Assembly (NCBI GenBank): GCA_020055645.1
Contig: CM034546.1
Location: 19,964,001 to 20,028,000 of the forward strand
From: Tomocerus qinae
Taxonomy: Eukaryota > Arthropoda > Collembola > Entomobryomorpha > Tomoceridae
Length of the DNA stretch: 64,000 nucleotides
Direction of reading: 5' to 3'
This document shows positions 23,688-36,022 of this stretch, in pieces. The notes below the pieces were generated by a model. That model was not told the origin of the DNA and searched no databases. It saw nothing but the letters and a program-made list of their open reading frames with translations. Each line of letters opens with the position of its first letter. Positions within the stretch are counted from its first letter, which is position 1. The position numbers and the translations under genes are program-made.

Positions 23688-25058
23688 CCCCTAATTGTCA
23701 ACACTAAAATCCCAACACATCAAAAGTACTTTTTGTCAACACGTTTCCTTTTTGTCAAAACCACTATTCCTTTTTTGCCAAAAGAAATTTTTATTCATTG
23801 CACTAATTGAATTGCCTAAGAATTCCTTCCATCTACCCAACCTTTTACTCCTTCAGTACACTCTCCGTTTTCTTCTACCACTACTGCACTACATATATCC
23901 CTTTCTGTACATGACCAGTACCTTTTTTCTGGTCTTTGAGTTCTTAGACTATAAATATAGCCGTTTCTGGCCAGTAGTGTTTGGGTCACTTTATTCTTCG
24001 TTTCGGAAGTAAATAAAGAAAAATATAAATACGTATAAGACTTACCTACTATTCCCCCTTGCATTCATTACCACCAGCAATTTAAATATCTGATAATGCA
24101 TAAAATGGTAATCAATTAGGGCTTGTAAACCCTGACGGAAATTCAAAACCCGGGTTTCGGGTAAAACCGGGTTTTGAAGGCTCAGAACCGGGTTCGGAAC
24201 CGGGTTTTGAACATGTTTATTTTTCACGTGTAATTATGATGTACACCGCCAATTTAGAATGATATTTTTTAACTGAACACAATCTTTCTTTAATGAAATA
24301 CATCAGACGTCACATTAGTCATCAATTTCAGTATTTTCAGTCAGTTTATATAAAGACAGGGTGTAATGGAACATAATATATGTTTTCCTAGTGACTTATC
24401 ATGGATAACTCATTAGATTTTTAATCAATCTGAACAATGTAAGTGCAGGTGTGCCTTCGAATGCCCAAATTTCTATATCAAGGTACGCTTTTATTACTTA
24501 CCAAAATAATTCCGAAAAATTGTAAGTGTAAGTGAATGGATTATTTTACAATTTTTGCTATCTAACAAAATTCAACTTCAAGTAGTCGTTGAGGTCTGAT
24601 ATAAAACTTTTCTGTTGCACACAATGAGAAATTGAATTTGACGATGCGCTACTTGCGAAGAGAATAGATTTTTTGATATTATTTCCAGTTTTAATATTTG
24701 AAACACGCATAAAACCTGGTATCTGAATTTAGTGTTTAATTAGTGAAAACCCGGGGTGGTCAATGACAAAACCCGGTTATCGGGTACCCGAAACCCGGGT
24801 TTTTACCCGGTTTTCAGAACCGTCCAAAACCGGGTTTACAAGCCCTATAATCAACCCAGGCAGTAACTTAGATTAGGAAAGGGATGTAACAACAAAACCC
24901 AATATCTTACATGAACTGTATAACGTAAACTGCCCACATTTATAAGGAGTACATTTCCTTATAACGTGTTGACAAAAAGAGTCTTGGTGTTGACAAAAAA
25001 ACCGAAAAAAATGTTGTTGACAAAAGAGGGTTGACAAAAAGTTGTTGACAATTAGGGG
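23688..25058. mobile_element. TIR element with ttgtcaaca subterminal repeats (host of a nested element)
   Basis: The ends are the inverted pair ccccctaattgtcaac and gttgacaattagggg. Several 'ttttgtcaaca' motifs lie inside the left end and 'gttgacaaaa' motifs inside the right end. I could not identify a target duplication. The middle is occupied by a second element (24117-24847). No transposase was seen. Confidence 0.65.
24117..24847. mobile_element. Nested hAT-type non-autonomous element
   Basis: The ends are tagggcttgtaaaccc and its complement. The flanks are taatcaat (24109-24116) and taatcaac (24848-24855), an 8-bp duplication with one change. The subterminal regions are unusually rich in 'aaacccgggtttt' words. 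Its 731 bp hold no coding frame. Confidence 0.75.
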
Positions 25059-25160
25059 TTCTTCCGGACAAATATGTATTCCTGTATAGAGAGGACAATT
25101 TTTCTGAATGCGTTTTGCGAGAGTACTCTATTTCTTAAAGAGAGCAAACTTCTTCCAAGA

Positions 25161-27108
25161 TTATTGTCGACATTTTTCAACAGCAGTGCGGCAGATGTTT
25201 CGAACTTTCATTATGCCATGGAGGAAGAATAACAGCCTAATTCCAAAATATTTGAGATTGTCCATCGCTATTTTAGATACACAAAGAAATCGTAAGTAAC
25301 AGTTTCGTATGAAAACTAACGAAGGAATCAGTTTGAGGGAGAACAGTTCGGCAAGAAATGAGAGGAGAAGACCAAGAAATAAATACGCACACAAAATAAA
25401 AATCGTGTGTATCTTCATCTCCAAATTGATAGCCTCCGGCTGACTCTCCTTATCATGTTTCGATTTCAAAATCGATCTTTTTAGTTGTTCGTTAACGTAT
25501 TCATCTTGTTCCAACGAAAAAGTTAAATGCCCTTTTTCCAGCATTCGTTGGAAAAACGATTGGAAATTGTAACGGTAGCAGTTATAAAACATATAAGAGT
25601 ACGGTTGTATCTCCACAATTTCTTTGGTCATTATACAACGTCCTTTTGATGATAATAATTCTGGGATATTTGGGATGTAGAATTTGTCTATTCTTTTAGA
25701 ACAGATGTCAAATATTTTCATGGAATAGTTAGTCAAAATTTTCTCTCTGATTAGAGTGAAGTGACTATCGGGCTCTTCTTTTTCAACGTCATAAATGTAA
25801 ATACCTAAATCCCTTTTATCCGACATGTTGTATTTATCGAATAATTGAGTATTGTCGTCATCCATTTCTACCCGAAGATCTTTTATATACAGTAGTTGGT
25901 AGTTGTTGTTGATCAGTTCCTCGAAACCCGAAAAATTGTTTTATATCTGGGGGTGCAATGATTTCACTTGTTATCCAAGTTGCATAGAGAGTAGTGATCC
26001 CAAATCCCGTGGTTACCACTACCAAGAACAGACTCCTTCTTCTGCTGTAGACTACTCCCTGATCTAAAAGAACCGCCACTAAAGACATCAAAATCCAACC
26101 AAGATTCTTAACTGAGGAGGAATTCGTAGATCCGAGGACTAAAATTGCAAAGGAAAGTGGGAAAAGAGAAAAGATGAGGAGCCAGCAGGGAAGGTCAAAT
26201 GTATTCTGAATCAACACCGACAGAGGTACAGAGTAGAAATCCGGTGATGCCTCGCAGTAGTAGGGAACCATTTCATCATAGAATTCAATGAATATTGTTC
26301 TGTACCAAAAGTAGTCGTAGATACTTGAATATACTCCAGACATTTCAATTTCTCCACAAAGTTGTTTCTCTTCTAAAACATCTTTATTTGTTGCATAAAC
26401 AGTAGTAAAATTGAATCTGTAAGCCATTTCTTCCACATCTAGGAACTGACTTTCACAAATAAACTGGTCTGTTTTCATTGCATAATAGGCCGAATACTTG
26501 CAATTGTGATCCTTTAAGTGATTTATCTTCCCTCCAATCAGAGTGCCATGGAGATTCCCATTTAACGAGTACCAAACTCTTTCCCAATCTTCATCCTCTA
26601 GTTCTATATCTGCAACGAAGTGTCTGTGTGCGTAGAGATTTCCTGTATACACAGAATGAGAAGTGGAATTATCCACTATCAATACAAACAGTGGACTCGT
26701 CAAATCCTCTTTGAAATATGTTGTCCATTGTTGATTGGGGTCGAATTTGTTTCTTTCGTAGACAATTATGAATGCAGAAGTGCGGCGATTGACTTCATTC
26801 CCGAAGAATTTGATTAAACGGACGAGCGAGTCGGTCGGTTCTATCAGAATGTTGACGCTGCATAAACTGTTGGAAATATCTCGTGGGTTGTCCTGGTGTC
26901 GATTGAATAGGCTTGTGTCGTAATCCAAAGAAGCCACAGTCCACGGCTGTAGATGTTGATTGGAGAGAAGAAATGTCGTCGCCCAGCCAGAATCAGGAGA
27001 TGTAACCAAATTGAAGTCGCAATTCCTGTACCAGTATAAATTTCGGAATCCATTTGCAGTCCCAATCCAAACCAACACAAAAAATGTATAAATTCCTTGG
27101 AAATTCAT
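25161..27108 (-). CDS. Divergent ionotropic receptor (IR)-like protein, with a one-base frameshift
   Basis: A signal peptide (FQGIYTFFVLVWIGTANG) is followed by a long extracellular part, then three hydrophobic segments typical of the ion-channel region: LPCWLLIFSLFPLSFAILVLG, then LGWILMSLVAVLLDQG, then SLFLVVVTTGFGITTLYATW. A second extracellular lobe and a last membrane segment (IFILCAYLFLGLLLSFLAEL) end near the C terminus. The architecture is that of ionotropic glutamate receptor relatives used in chemosensation. The frame shifts by one base near 25924-25936, where the first frame ends and the second (overlapping at 25858-25865) continues with FEELINNNYQLLYIKD, the expected start of the second lobe. 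About 648 residues result if one T is disregarded. The ligand is unknown. It is a single-exon gene as far as seen. Sequencing error or recent decay are both possible. Confidence 0.78.
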
Positions 27109-27864
27109 TTTTCAATTGTGCAGATAAAATGTTGATGAGAATGTTTAAGTCAAAAGTAAAAAGTGGAATGGCGTCAATTTGTCCACTACGTAAGGAGTAG
27201 CCTCGGTTGTTCAGTTGTCTACTTAGTGACCAATTTAAATACAAATCGTGTATAGATGCACCATTAAACCCAAATTAAGTCCCCAGTCATAATTACTGCC
27301 AGACTATCAACATTTCGCATGTAAAACAATTTGACTGGTTAATTTGACATTCACTCTTCAATTCATGCACGATTGCACGAAAACAAAACTGAGTTTAGCA
27401 GAGTGCAAGATACATGGATATATCTGTTATAACCACCATATAGATAGTCATACAATTGACATTAAGTCTCGATTGCAAAAACTAATTTAATTTTAGTAAA
27501 AAATTGGCTAAAAGAAAAATGCAAGCTTAAAATATTAAAACACTTTATTTGATGAGCCATTAGCCATGTAGAAACGAAGGTCAACGTGTACTTCAAATGT
27601 GCTTCCCATTCGATTCAAAGTTAAGGTTCTCCGAATATTTTAGAATTTGAGAAGCGGTAGAAAATAGAACCAATAGTTTCGGATAGCGGCGGTAAAAAAG
27701 CTTTCATGGCATTTACAAAAGCTAACAAAAGTAGATCACACAATCAATAGCCAAGTCAGTTTATACAACATAAAATACGTAGTACTTATTCGGGTACTCT
27801 TTGCACCTAATCAATCCTTTTTATAAAAAGCAACTAAAACTATTGTCTAGATGATTAATGCGGA
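27109..27864. other. Upstream region of the IR-like gene, nothing recognised
   Basis: AT-rich, with no exon or bounded element. It probably contains the IR-like gene's promoter, but no core motif stands out. Confidence 0.35.
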
Positions 27865-28049
27865 GTTGTATAATATAATACTCCTGGTTTGTCTTGATGT
27901 GTTTACAGTTGTCGTATCTAATGGATGTGCATAAAATATGAACTCGGTTTACGCAATTTATACTATGATAATAGAATTTAGGATCAGGATAGCGATGGAT
28001 GAAATAGCGAAGATTTCATCCAACTGTTTAATGAATTCCTTTCTTCCAG

Positions 28050-28262
28050 GAGATAATTAGTTTTTATATAATATAATAATATATATTATATAATATATAT
28101 ATGAATATAATAATATATATTATATAATATATATAAGTATAATAATATATATTATAATATATATAAGCAAGTATAATAATATATATTATAATATATATAA
28201 GCAAGTATAATAATATATATTATATAATATATATATATGTATATAATATACGAATATATTAA
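28050..28262. repeat. AT-only minisatellite
   Basis: Imperfect units of about 40-45 bp are made only of A and T apart from 'gaa', 'aagta' and 'aagcaagta' spacers. They recur head to tail, with 'tataataatatatattata' as the core. Self-complementary cores can form cruciforms. It is absent at the matching place in the partner duplication. Confidence 0.85.
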
Positions 28263-28453
28263 TAATAAAACGTTAATTTCATCTGGATATAAGTAAACAA
28301 ATTTAATTTCGTAAAATGGACAAAACTAATTTCATCCTGGGCAGTTAAACCTTCATTTGGACTAAAATCCTTTTGGGATATCCTTTGCACGTAATCATAC
28401 CTTCTTTGAACAAATTTAACTTTGTTCGTGTTTTTACTTTTATCAAAGCTCAT
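28259..28453 (-). other. Small open frame conserved in the duplicated block (copy 1)
   Basis: This is a 64-codon frame whose middle (YDYVQRISQ and NEGLT..QDEISFVHFTK) is kept in the partner copy at 34654-34926. Conservation of frame across an otherwise diverged duplication hints at past or present coding use. Recent common ancestry could explain it equally well. I do not recognise a family. Confidence 0.25.
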
Positions 28454-28982
28454 GACTATATTATTTGAGCGAAGTGAGCTACTCTGTGTGTTTATCTTGT
28501 GGTGTTGTGATAGTGGAAAGAGGCATCATGGATGTTGATATAATACAAATTACAATCACTTAAGGCAGCCAAAATCATGTTCAAATTGTTTATTTTAATT
28601 ATTTGTTAACAGCTTGGTGCAGTAAACTCGTAAGGGTTCATGAATAGAAGTTCATTAAAATTACATCGTAGACTCATAAAATGTAAACAAAAGAGGTTGG
28701 TTCAAAAAACCCATAAAAATATTCAATTGTGTTTGGAAGTTAACTTATACAAATGAAAAGTTGTTGCATTGAAATCTAAAGTCTAATGTATAGAGGTGTA
28801 TTACGCCTTTGGCCCCTCCGAAATCGTCTTCTAAATACGTTACTGTTCTACAATATTATGTTTTTAGACTTGAATAACTTTACCAACCTTGCCAACCTAT
28901 TGTGATATGTATTGATTTCATATACTATGCATGTTTATAAAAAACTATTACCATACAGTCATTGTTTTCGTACAAATTTATT

Positions 28983-29077
28983 AGGAAAGTCACACATACC
29001 ATACAAAGTCACACTAAATGTCAAAAAATCACCCCCATACAAAAGTCATATGTGTGCCATATAAATAAATTGGCACC
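28983..29077. repeat. One-ended remnant of the MULE-type element family
   Basis: This stretch matches the terminal region of the element at 9040-9780 ('accatacaaagtcacacta', 'catatgtgtgccatataaat'). No opposite end was found, so it is a fragment. Confidence 0.6.
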
Positions 29078-29119
29078 CTTATTTAAGTCGGTAGGTCTTG
29101 CTATTAATTATTTCCGTCT

Positions 29120-32100
29120 TCAGATGAAGTCAAAAACTTCACCCATATCACTAGTTGACGTCAGCAGTTTCATTGTTCCTCTGCTAATACTCAATATAAA
29201 TTGTGGTACACATTGAACTGTGACAGGTTCGTCCAATCCTAATCTAAAATGCATTTCTTTTGAAAAATAATGTAAACACTTTTTAACGTACATAACATCG
29301 TGTCTATTTTTTGAAGTGTATAGCTTTGAGTAGCTTTTTACAGTACCGTTGTACATCTCTGATACTTGGTGTAAAATTACTAAACATACGCACCACATAG
29401 TAATAACATAAAAAGCTCCAAAGCATATTAGAACCATAAAAAACACAGGAAATATTCTGTAATATTTTATAACAAACGCAGTGACAATTATTAGTGATCT
29501 AGTTACTAATGACTGAATTGGTCCTAGCACCAGGCCAATTTCATATTGGATATATTGTAAATAATATCTTAAAATGTAACCCAATTTTACAAAGATTTCT
29601 GGATTTCGACGAACAGCATTCTTCGATCTGTAGTGTTTTAGTCCCAATCTAGAATGTGTCATTAAAATCAACAATTTTATCAATTAGTAATAACTTCAAT
29701 ATAAATACAAATACCTATCGGGTTATTGAAAACGGTGTAATAAACAGAGTTATAATTTAGCCTTTATCCAGTGAATCTTGGCGTACCTGCAGATAGTTAT
29801 GTCATTTTTTATTTATAAACAAAGTTGTCCTAAGAGTTACCGGAATTAAGCCATTAGCAAATAAAATAAAATCTTCTTGCTCTAAGAGAACTTTAGACTA
29901 AGAACGAGAAAGTTGTATTTAACGCTGTCTCGATAACAGTTGCTTATACCGACGACTAACAAAAATTAATTAATTTACTACTTAATGAGATCAAGATTAG
30001 TATTTACACCTATCATTCTATCTGAGTAGGCATAGGAACAGTCTAGTGTAATTATATAAGGAAAGCTGTAAAAACCGAAAACATTGACAATCCCAATTTA
30101 CGGAATGTAGTAATAGGAAAAATAAAGCACAAAATTCGGTAAGGCTCAACTTGACTAAAACCAATGTTAACTATCTATTTGATTTACTTCTAATTGAAAA
30201 CGAAATATTCCCTGGGTATTATTTACAGTGCAAAGATATGAGCATAGACTAAACATGTCTTACTTTCATATAACTCTTGATGAGATTGCTGAAATAGCCT
30301 TTAATATTTTTAAGTGGTCTAATGGAAATATTCTTATAAATGTAAATTATGATAAAAAGGTAGCCCACATCCACATCACAACAAAAAATACTGCATTGCG
30401 ACAAAACAAAGTCCACGACTTTTGTCTACTGGCAATGCAGGGAACAAAAAGAAATGTTTGTCTTTTAATAAAAAAGGTAGGAGTAACTTTTTAAACAATC
30501 AGGCTTTTTTTACCTTTTTTGGTGTAGCAGCGTGCCCCTATTTCTTAATCTTTATCTTCTATCAAGTTAATAAAGCCAAAAAGGTAAAAATTGTTGCTTT
30601 TTCAAAAAGCCAATACTTTCTTACTTTTTAGTGAAAAAAGAGTACATTTTTGTTCCCTGTGGTAATTCCCTGTGTCTTTAATGCTTCAGTCTACTGGAAA
30701 CCTTAACGTTAATTTTCATTCAACTAATTCTGCAGGGTTCGGAAATCGGTTTAACTATGTTGAAAAAAGCTAACAAGACTGCATTTTAGAAAAATTATTA
30801 TAGTATGAAAAACATGAACAAATAAAATATTTTTGACAGACATTAATGAACTTTAACTAATCAAATTCAGTATTATAAGTTCGGTAGGTCAGTATGTAGT
30901 GTAACAGTTTATTCCAATATGCAGCTAAAAACCATAAACATAATTACTATCGGTCAGAAACTCATTTTAAAATTTGTTAGGGGGCGCAATCAATTACAGT
31001 GAAAAGAATTAGACAAATTGGTGTCATTTTTCCGATTTTTTAACAAATGTTTATCTATTTCTCAGGCTGAGGTGTCCTGATATTTCCTCTGGATACGTAT
31101 CTATGATAACAACTACTATAATAAAAAAGTACGGCTTTTAAATTTCAACAGGATTTCCCCATTCAACACTTTTTGTTTAATTTCAAAATACCAGTGTGCA
31201 GTTTGCAGTTTTTTGTAATATGCATTGCATAAACGCTTGTGCAGTTTGCATTGGGGATCACCACACTTACCGATATACGAAAATATAGTCAGATAAATTA
31301 ATTTCTTTATCTAAGACTAAAATCATCGTTATTATATAGAGACTAGTAGTCCACAGCATGAGTGACTCGGTTGTTATGCATACGCGCTTGCGTATTGCTA
31401 CAAAAAGGCCCAAAGTCCAAGAGACATGGATACATGCAACATAGGAATAATTATTTTTATTATATAGTGATTCTATTCATTAAGCAAAGAAAACTTACTT
31501 TAACTCTTGTTCGAGAATGTAAATTGTTTGATATCCAACCAACAACATCTCCAAGAAAGTACAGGTAGTCCATAAAGATGTAATAGCGATCCAAAATAAG
31601 ATCATTGAAAATACTATGACAACTACAAAATGCTGATATTTTGTTGGAAGATCCACGAAAAGAAACACTGGCTCCCGGTAGAAAAATAAGTAAAATGTTA
31701 CAACAACCAACGAAAAGAAATAAGAAATTATATTCGTAAATTTCATTATTTTTGCAAGCTTTTCATCTCGAATTTCCATTTTGTCGTTTATATATTTTCC
31801 TGAAAAGAGTTTTGATATTTTTTATTATTATTTGGTGGCAAGATGATTTAACAGAAGCCGTACATTTATTTACCTTCAAAGTCGCGAAGAATGTTCAAAA
31901 CGTCAGTAATACCAGCAAATAGGTCCGGTAAAAATTTTGCAACTTTGATGTATATCATAAATATACCCCAATATGCTCCGCTACAAAGCATTGATATAAT
32001 ATAGGAAAATGACAAGTCGCCAATTTTTGAAAACCGAATGAATTGAATTGTGAAGTATAGAGATGTTAAGAAACATATCGCCAGGTTCAAATGAGAAACG

Positions 32101-32267
32101 TAATTTGTGGTTTTGCTGTTCCTTCGCTTAACTGCATAGTCCTCCTTGCACCAATAATAAGGACATATTCTTAAAGTATACCCAATTTTAAGTGTACGTT
32201 CTAGTTCTTGGAATATGTCGGCTGAAATTGAGTATATAACTTTAATTTCTTCTTTAGAGGAGTCCAT
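29120..32267 (-). CDS. Chemoreceptor-like multi-pass membrane protein (intact paralog)
   Basis: The minus-strand exons are 32267..31874, 31799..31499 and 29648..29120, with introns of 74 and 1850 bp. Donors are GTAAAT and GTAAGT, acceptors TTTTCAG and ATTCTAG, and phases fit, giving 407 residues. The N terminus (MDSSKEEIKVIYSISADIF) leads to a cytoplasmic-looking stretch, then hydrophobic segments. These include LAICFLTSLYFTIQFIRF and SYIISMLCSGAYWGIFMIYI in exon 1, two segments in exon 2, and RSLIIVTAFVI plus FFMVLICFGAFYVITMWCVC in exon 3. The last part (SKEMHFRLGLDEPVTVQCV) is not membrane-like. Length and topology suit the arthropod gustatory/odorant receptor superfamily, though the usual TYhhhhhQF signature at the C terminus was not seen, so family placement is inference. 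The paralog at 2128-4945 shares both intron positions. The ligand is unknown. Confidence 0.75.
30438..30659. mobile_element. Small TIR element in the chemoreceptor-like gene intron
   Basis: The ends are cagggaacaaaaa and its complement, 222 bp apart. The flanks tggcaatg and tggtaatt agree at 6 of 8 positions, suggesting an old hAT-type target duplication. Related 'cagggaacaa' plus poly-T/A blocks occur near 17337 and 34380. Confidence 0.55.
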
Positions 32268-32844
32268 GGCATGGCTATGCTTTAGTTTTTAGTTTCAGAC
32301 GTATGTTGCCTTAAATACTTCTATGCCTGAGTGAAAAACCTGAAAAAATTATAACCCAATATTATAGTTTCTAAGTTTTAATAGTAAAGCAATAGATGTT
32401 TATCTTCAAATTATTACTGTATTCGTTTTCCGTTTAAATTTGGGCTTACTTTCTAACACATTAGATAAATAAAACTTATGCTGTTGAATTATTTCAATTT
32501 TATTATAAATAATCTAAAATACATTAGGATAGGTTTTGTTTAAATGTGTTAAAATTATGGAAAATGTAGTAATTATATATTATTATACAATAACAATATT
32601 TTCGACACTATCCAAATCTTTTGAAAATCAATTTGTGGGGATACATTACCAACGCACGTATACATCAAAGCCAACGTAGAGAAGAAATGATGGTCAAATT
32701 CTTCGATATTAGCTACGCTCTTTAACACTTAAATGTTGACGGTTACACGAGTACGGCTATTGAAAAGAACACGAAAAACAACCTAAGAGAAGTAAAAGGA
32801 CGTTTGTCTTGGTAGTCTTAATACGTATTGGTAAATAGTAAGTA

Positions 32845-33185
32845 AAAAAACTGTCTCAATACTAGACCAAATATTTTAAGGAATGTAGCAATCAATTAAA
32901 TGTTATCAAAAAGTTAGTAGTAGTGTAGTCTTACATATTATCTTATATAGTTTACTCCATAACAAAAGCATACTGAATACGACGTTTTAGTTGAAAGCTC
33001 CCTGTAATCTGCCTTTGCTTATTAATTATTTGTAGCTACTTGAGAGAATAGAGTGCTTTCAACTAATTGTTATTGAGTGTATGTAAGACTACACTACTAA
33101 CTTTTTGATAACATTTACTGGATTGCTACATTCTTTAAAATATTAGGTCTAGTATTGAGACATTTTTATTGCTTTCGTGAAAGCA
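32845..33185. mobile_element. Foldback element, decayed copy
   Basis: This is the counterpart of 16461-16812. The outer arms ('ctgtctcaatactagacc' and its complement near 33150) remain, but the central perfect arms are lost, for example 'gaatacgacgttttagttg' faces 'ctttcaactaa' only partly. Confidence 0.55.
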
Positions 33186-33643
33186 TAATATTATAACTAT
33201 GTAACTACTTGAGCTAGCCCAATATAGGCTAGCAAGACTTCTGGCAAATATAACAAATCATTTATTATCTGCAGACTTGTATGAGAGTCAAGTCTGCAGA
33301 TCAGTAAAAGCCAAGTAAAATAGTTCTACCGTACATGTTTAGTAGGCATTGAAATGTCATTGCGTTTTACCGTGGATCGACCTAGACTAATAAAGTCATA
33401 ATAGTATAAGTTATAAATATCAAATAATAACTGACCTGGAATAAAAATGGTAGTTTCTTTGTACTAATGATAATATGATTTTCTCTCGGAGCCCCGGCTT
33501 AGAATGTCACAGTAAAACTCCATGTCGTTTCAATGCCTGCTACGTTATATATCCTTCACAGTACATAACAGTTCTTTACAACAAACCTGTGTGTTTTAAA
33601 ATTGCAGAATACAAATTCCTGTGTTATATGTAGATCCCGAATT

Positions 33644-34319
33644 GGGTTACCAGATTTTCTTCGACGAATTTAAGTATCCTGGCCAACAATAGCCATTTGC
33701 CAACCCGCGCCCTTCGGGCGCGTCTTGTTAAATGCTTTCAAATGTCATACAGCCGTATTTGCCGCTATCATATGAGCGCAGCTACAATTTTTTGATAAAC
33801 AAGAAGCAAACATTAGTAAATTACGTATCTTGAAATGAGCATTCTTGCATATTAATTAATTTCATATATGAAGGAAAAAATCAAGAGAAAATACTGATTC
33901 GCGCGAAGCGCGAGAAATTTTTGAAATTCAACTTCAAAACTGATCAATAAAGACTTAACGAATTTTGTATATAATAAAGTTTTTATACCTCACTGATTAG
34001 TTATTAATGGATTTCCTTCGAAATTATAAGACAAATTTGATTATTAAGCTGGATTTACAGACAAAAAATACTTAAACTCGCGCGAAGCGCGAGAAAATTT
34101 CAATTAGTCAACGTATCTGAACGATAACAAAGTGTGTTCTAATATTAAAGGACTTTAAGTTATTTCACTGTTTTCGATTTTAGCTAATTTAAGTATATTT
34201 AAGTATAATTTAAGTATTTTAAAATACTTGCAAGTATTTTAAAATACTTGCAAGTATTTTAAGTATAGGGCCCAATTTAAGTATTATACTTGCCATTTAA
34301 GTATACCTGGTAACCCTAT
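33644..34319. mobile_element. hAT-type MITE, copy 1
   Basis: The inner ends are gggttaccag and its complement. The 8-bp target duplication is cccgaatt (33636-33643 and 34320-34327). The outermost CA of the left end seen in the second copy (35013) is missing. Interior hairpins gcgcccttcgggcgcg and cgcgcgaagcgcgag stand out as GC islands. Repeated 'atttaagtat' words line the ends. There is no coding frame. Confidence 0.85.
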
Positions 34320-34653
34320 CCCGAATTCCTGTGCTGTAAATCTCTACGCCCGTTTCTGTTGCAGCTCAATGTGTTAGCAGCAGGGAACAAAAATGTATAC
34401 ACCTTTTATACAAAAAAGTAAAAAGTTCTACTTTTTGTTAAAAAAGCAGTCCTTGTTACCTTTTTTACCTTATATATGTTGTAGACTGGGAGGGATAGAA
34501 GACTGGGAGGGATATAATCTCCCTCTCAGTCTTCTGAGTTTTATACAATACTCCTAGTTTGTTTTGCTGTGTTTATAGTCGTCGTATAAAATGGATGCGC
34601 ATAAAAGATGAACTAGGTTTACACAACTTACACTATCATAATAGAATTTAGGA

Positions 34654-34926
34654 TCAGGGTAGCGATGGATGAAATAGCAAAGGATTTATCCAACCCTTGC
34701 TGGATGAATTCGTTTCTTCCAGGACATAATTGTAATTAGAAAAACGTTTCATCTGAATATAAGTAGACAAAATAAATTTCGTAAAATGGACAAAACTAAT
34801 TTCATCCTGGTCAGTTAAACCTTCATTTAGACAAAACACAATCCTTTGGGATATTCTTTGCACGTAATCATACCTTCCTTGAACAAATCTAATTTTGTCC
34901 GTGTTTTTACCTATCAAACTTATCAA
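34654..34926 (-). other. Small open frame conserved in the duplicated block (copy 2)
   Basis: This is the 90-codon counterpart of 28259-28453. FVQGRYDYVQRISQ and DQDEISFVHFTK are shared. It extends further at its C-terminal end (YNYVLEETNSSSKGW). No family was recognised, and coding status is uncertain. Confidence 0.25.
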
Positions 34927-35012
34927 AGGCTATGACTATATTATTTGAGCGAAGTGAGCTGCTCTGTTGTGTGTTTATCTTGTCGTGGTTTGATAGTGAA
35001 AAGAGGTAGCAT

Positions 35013-35692
35013 CAGGGTTACCAGATTTTCTTCAACGAATTTAAGTATCCTGGCCAACACTAGCCATTTACTAACTCGCGCCCTTCGGGCGCGTCTTGGT
35101 AATTGCTTATAAATATCATACAGCCGTATTTGGCGCAATCATATGAGCGTAGCTAACAAATTTACGGTTTTTTGTTGAAAAAGAAGCAAAAATAAGTAAA
35201 TTACGTATTAAATATTCTTGCATATTACTTCATATATGAAGGAGGAAATCAAGAGAAAATACTAATTCGCGCGAAGCGCGAGAAATTTTTGAAATTGAAC
35301 TTCAAAACACTGATCAATTAAGACTTAACGAATTGTGAGTAATTTAGTTTTAACGGTTCAGTGACATAGTTGAGAAAGAGAGGTTTGTTATTCATATCCC
35401 ACTGTTATTATTGGATTTCCTTCGAAATTGAAAGACAATTTTGACTATTAAACTGGATTTAAAGGCAAAATTACTTAAATTTAGCGCGAGAAAATTTCAA
35501 TTAGTACGTATCTGAACTATAACAAAGTGTGTTCTAATTTAAAGGACATTAAGTTATTTCACTGTTTTCGATATTAGCTGATTTAAGTATATTTAAGTAT
35601 AATTTAAGTATTTTAAAATACTTGCAAGTATTTTAAGTATAGGGCCCAATTTAAGTATTATACTTGCCATTTAAGTATACCTGGTAACCCTG
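35013..35692. mobile_element. hAT-type MITE, copy 2
   Basis: The ends are cagggttaccag and its exact complement. The perfect 8-bp duplication is ggtagcat (35005-35012 and 35693-35700). The paralogous block at about 28520 has a single undisrupted site (ggcatcat), which proves the insertion. It is 680 bp, closely related to 33644-34319, with the same GC hairpins. Confidence 0.9.
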
Positions 35693-36022
35693 GGTAGCAT
35701 GGATGTTGATATAGTGTACAAGTTAAAATCACTTTAAGCAGCCACAATAATGTTCAAATTATTTATTTTAATTATTTGTTATCAGATTGGTGTAGGAAAC
35801 TCGTAAGGGTTAATAAAAGTTCATTAAAATTACATCATAGACTCATAAAACTACAACAAAGGAGGTTGGTTCAAAAAACCCATAAAAATATTCAATTGTG
35901 TTTGGAAGTTAAAATATACAAATGAAAAGTTGTTGCATTAAAATTTGTCATTTCTTCTCGTGAGCACGTAACCCTCTGGCTACTTACTGAACGATCTTTA
36001 ATTTTTACTACACAAATTAAAT

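Larger units (their letters stand above)
27865..28780. repeat. Segmental duplication, copy 1 (partner at 34540-35945)
   Basis: Shared landmarks are 'gatagcgatggatgaaatagc'-like sequence, 'gactatattatttgagcgaa' and 'aaacccataaaaatattcaa'. Copy 1 contains the AT minisatellite. Copy 2 instead contains the hAT-type MITE at 35013-35692, and copy 1 has the empty site at about 28520-28530. Confidence 0.85.
32235..34470. repeat. Segmental duplication upstream of the chemoreceptor-like gene (copy 2)
   Basis: This is the partner of 15860-17435. It begins at the gene's first codons and runs upstream, so it includes the likely promoter. A foldback element (about 32845-33185) and a hAT-type MITE (33644-34319) lie within it. 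Confidence 0.85.
34540..35945. repeat. Segmental duplication, copy 2 (partner at 27865-28780)
   Basis: It matches the partner on both sides of the MITE at 35013-35692. It contains the second copy of the small conserved open frame (34654-34926, minus). Confidence 0.85.
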
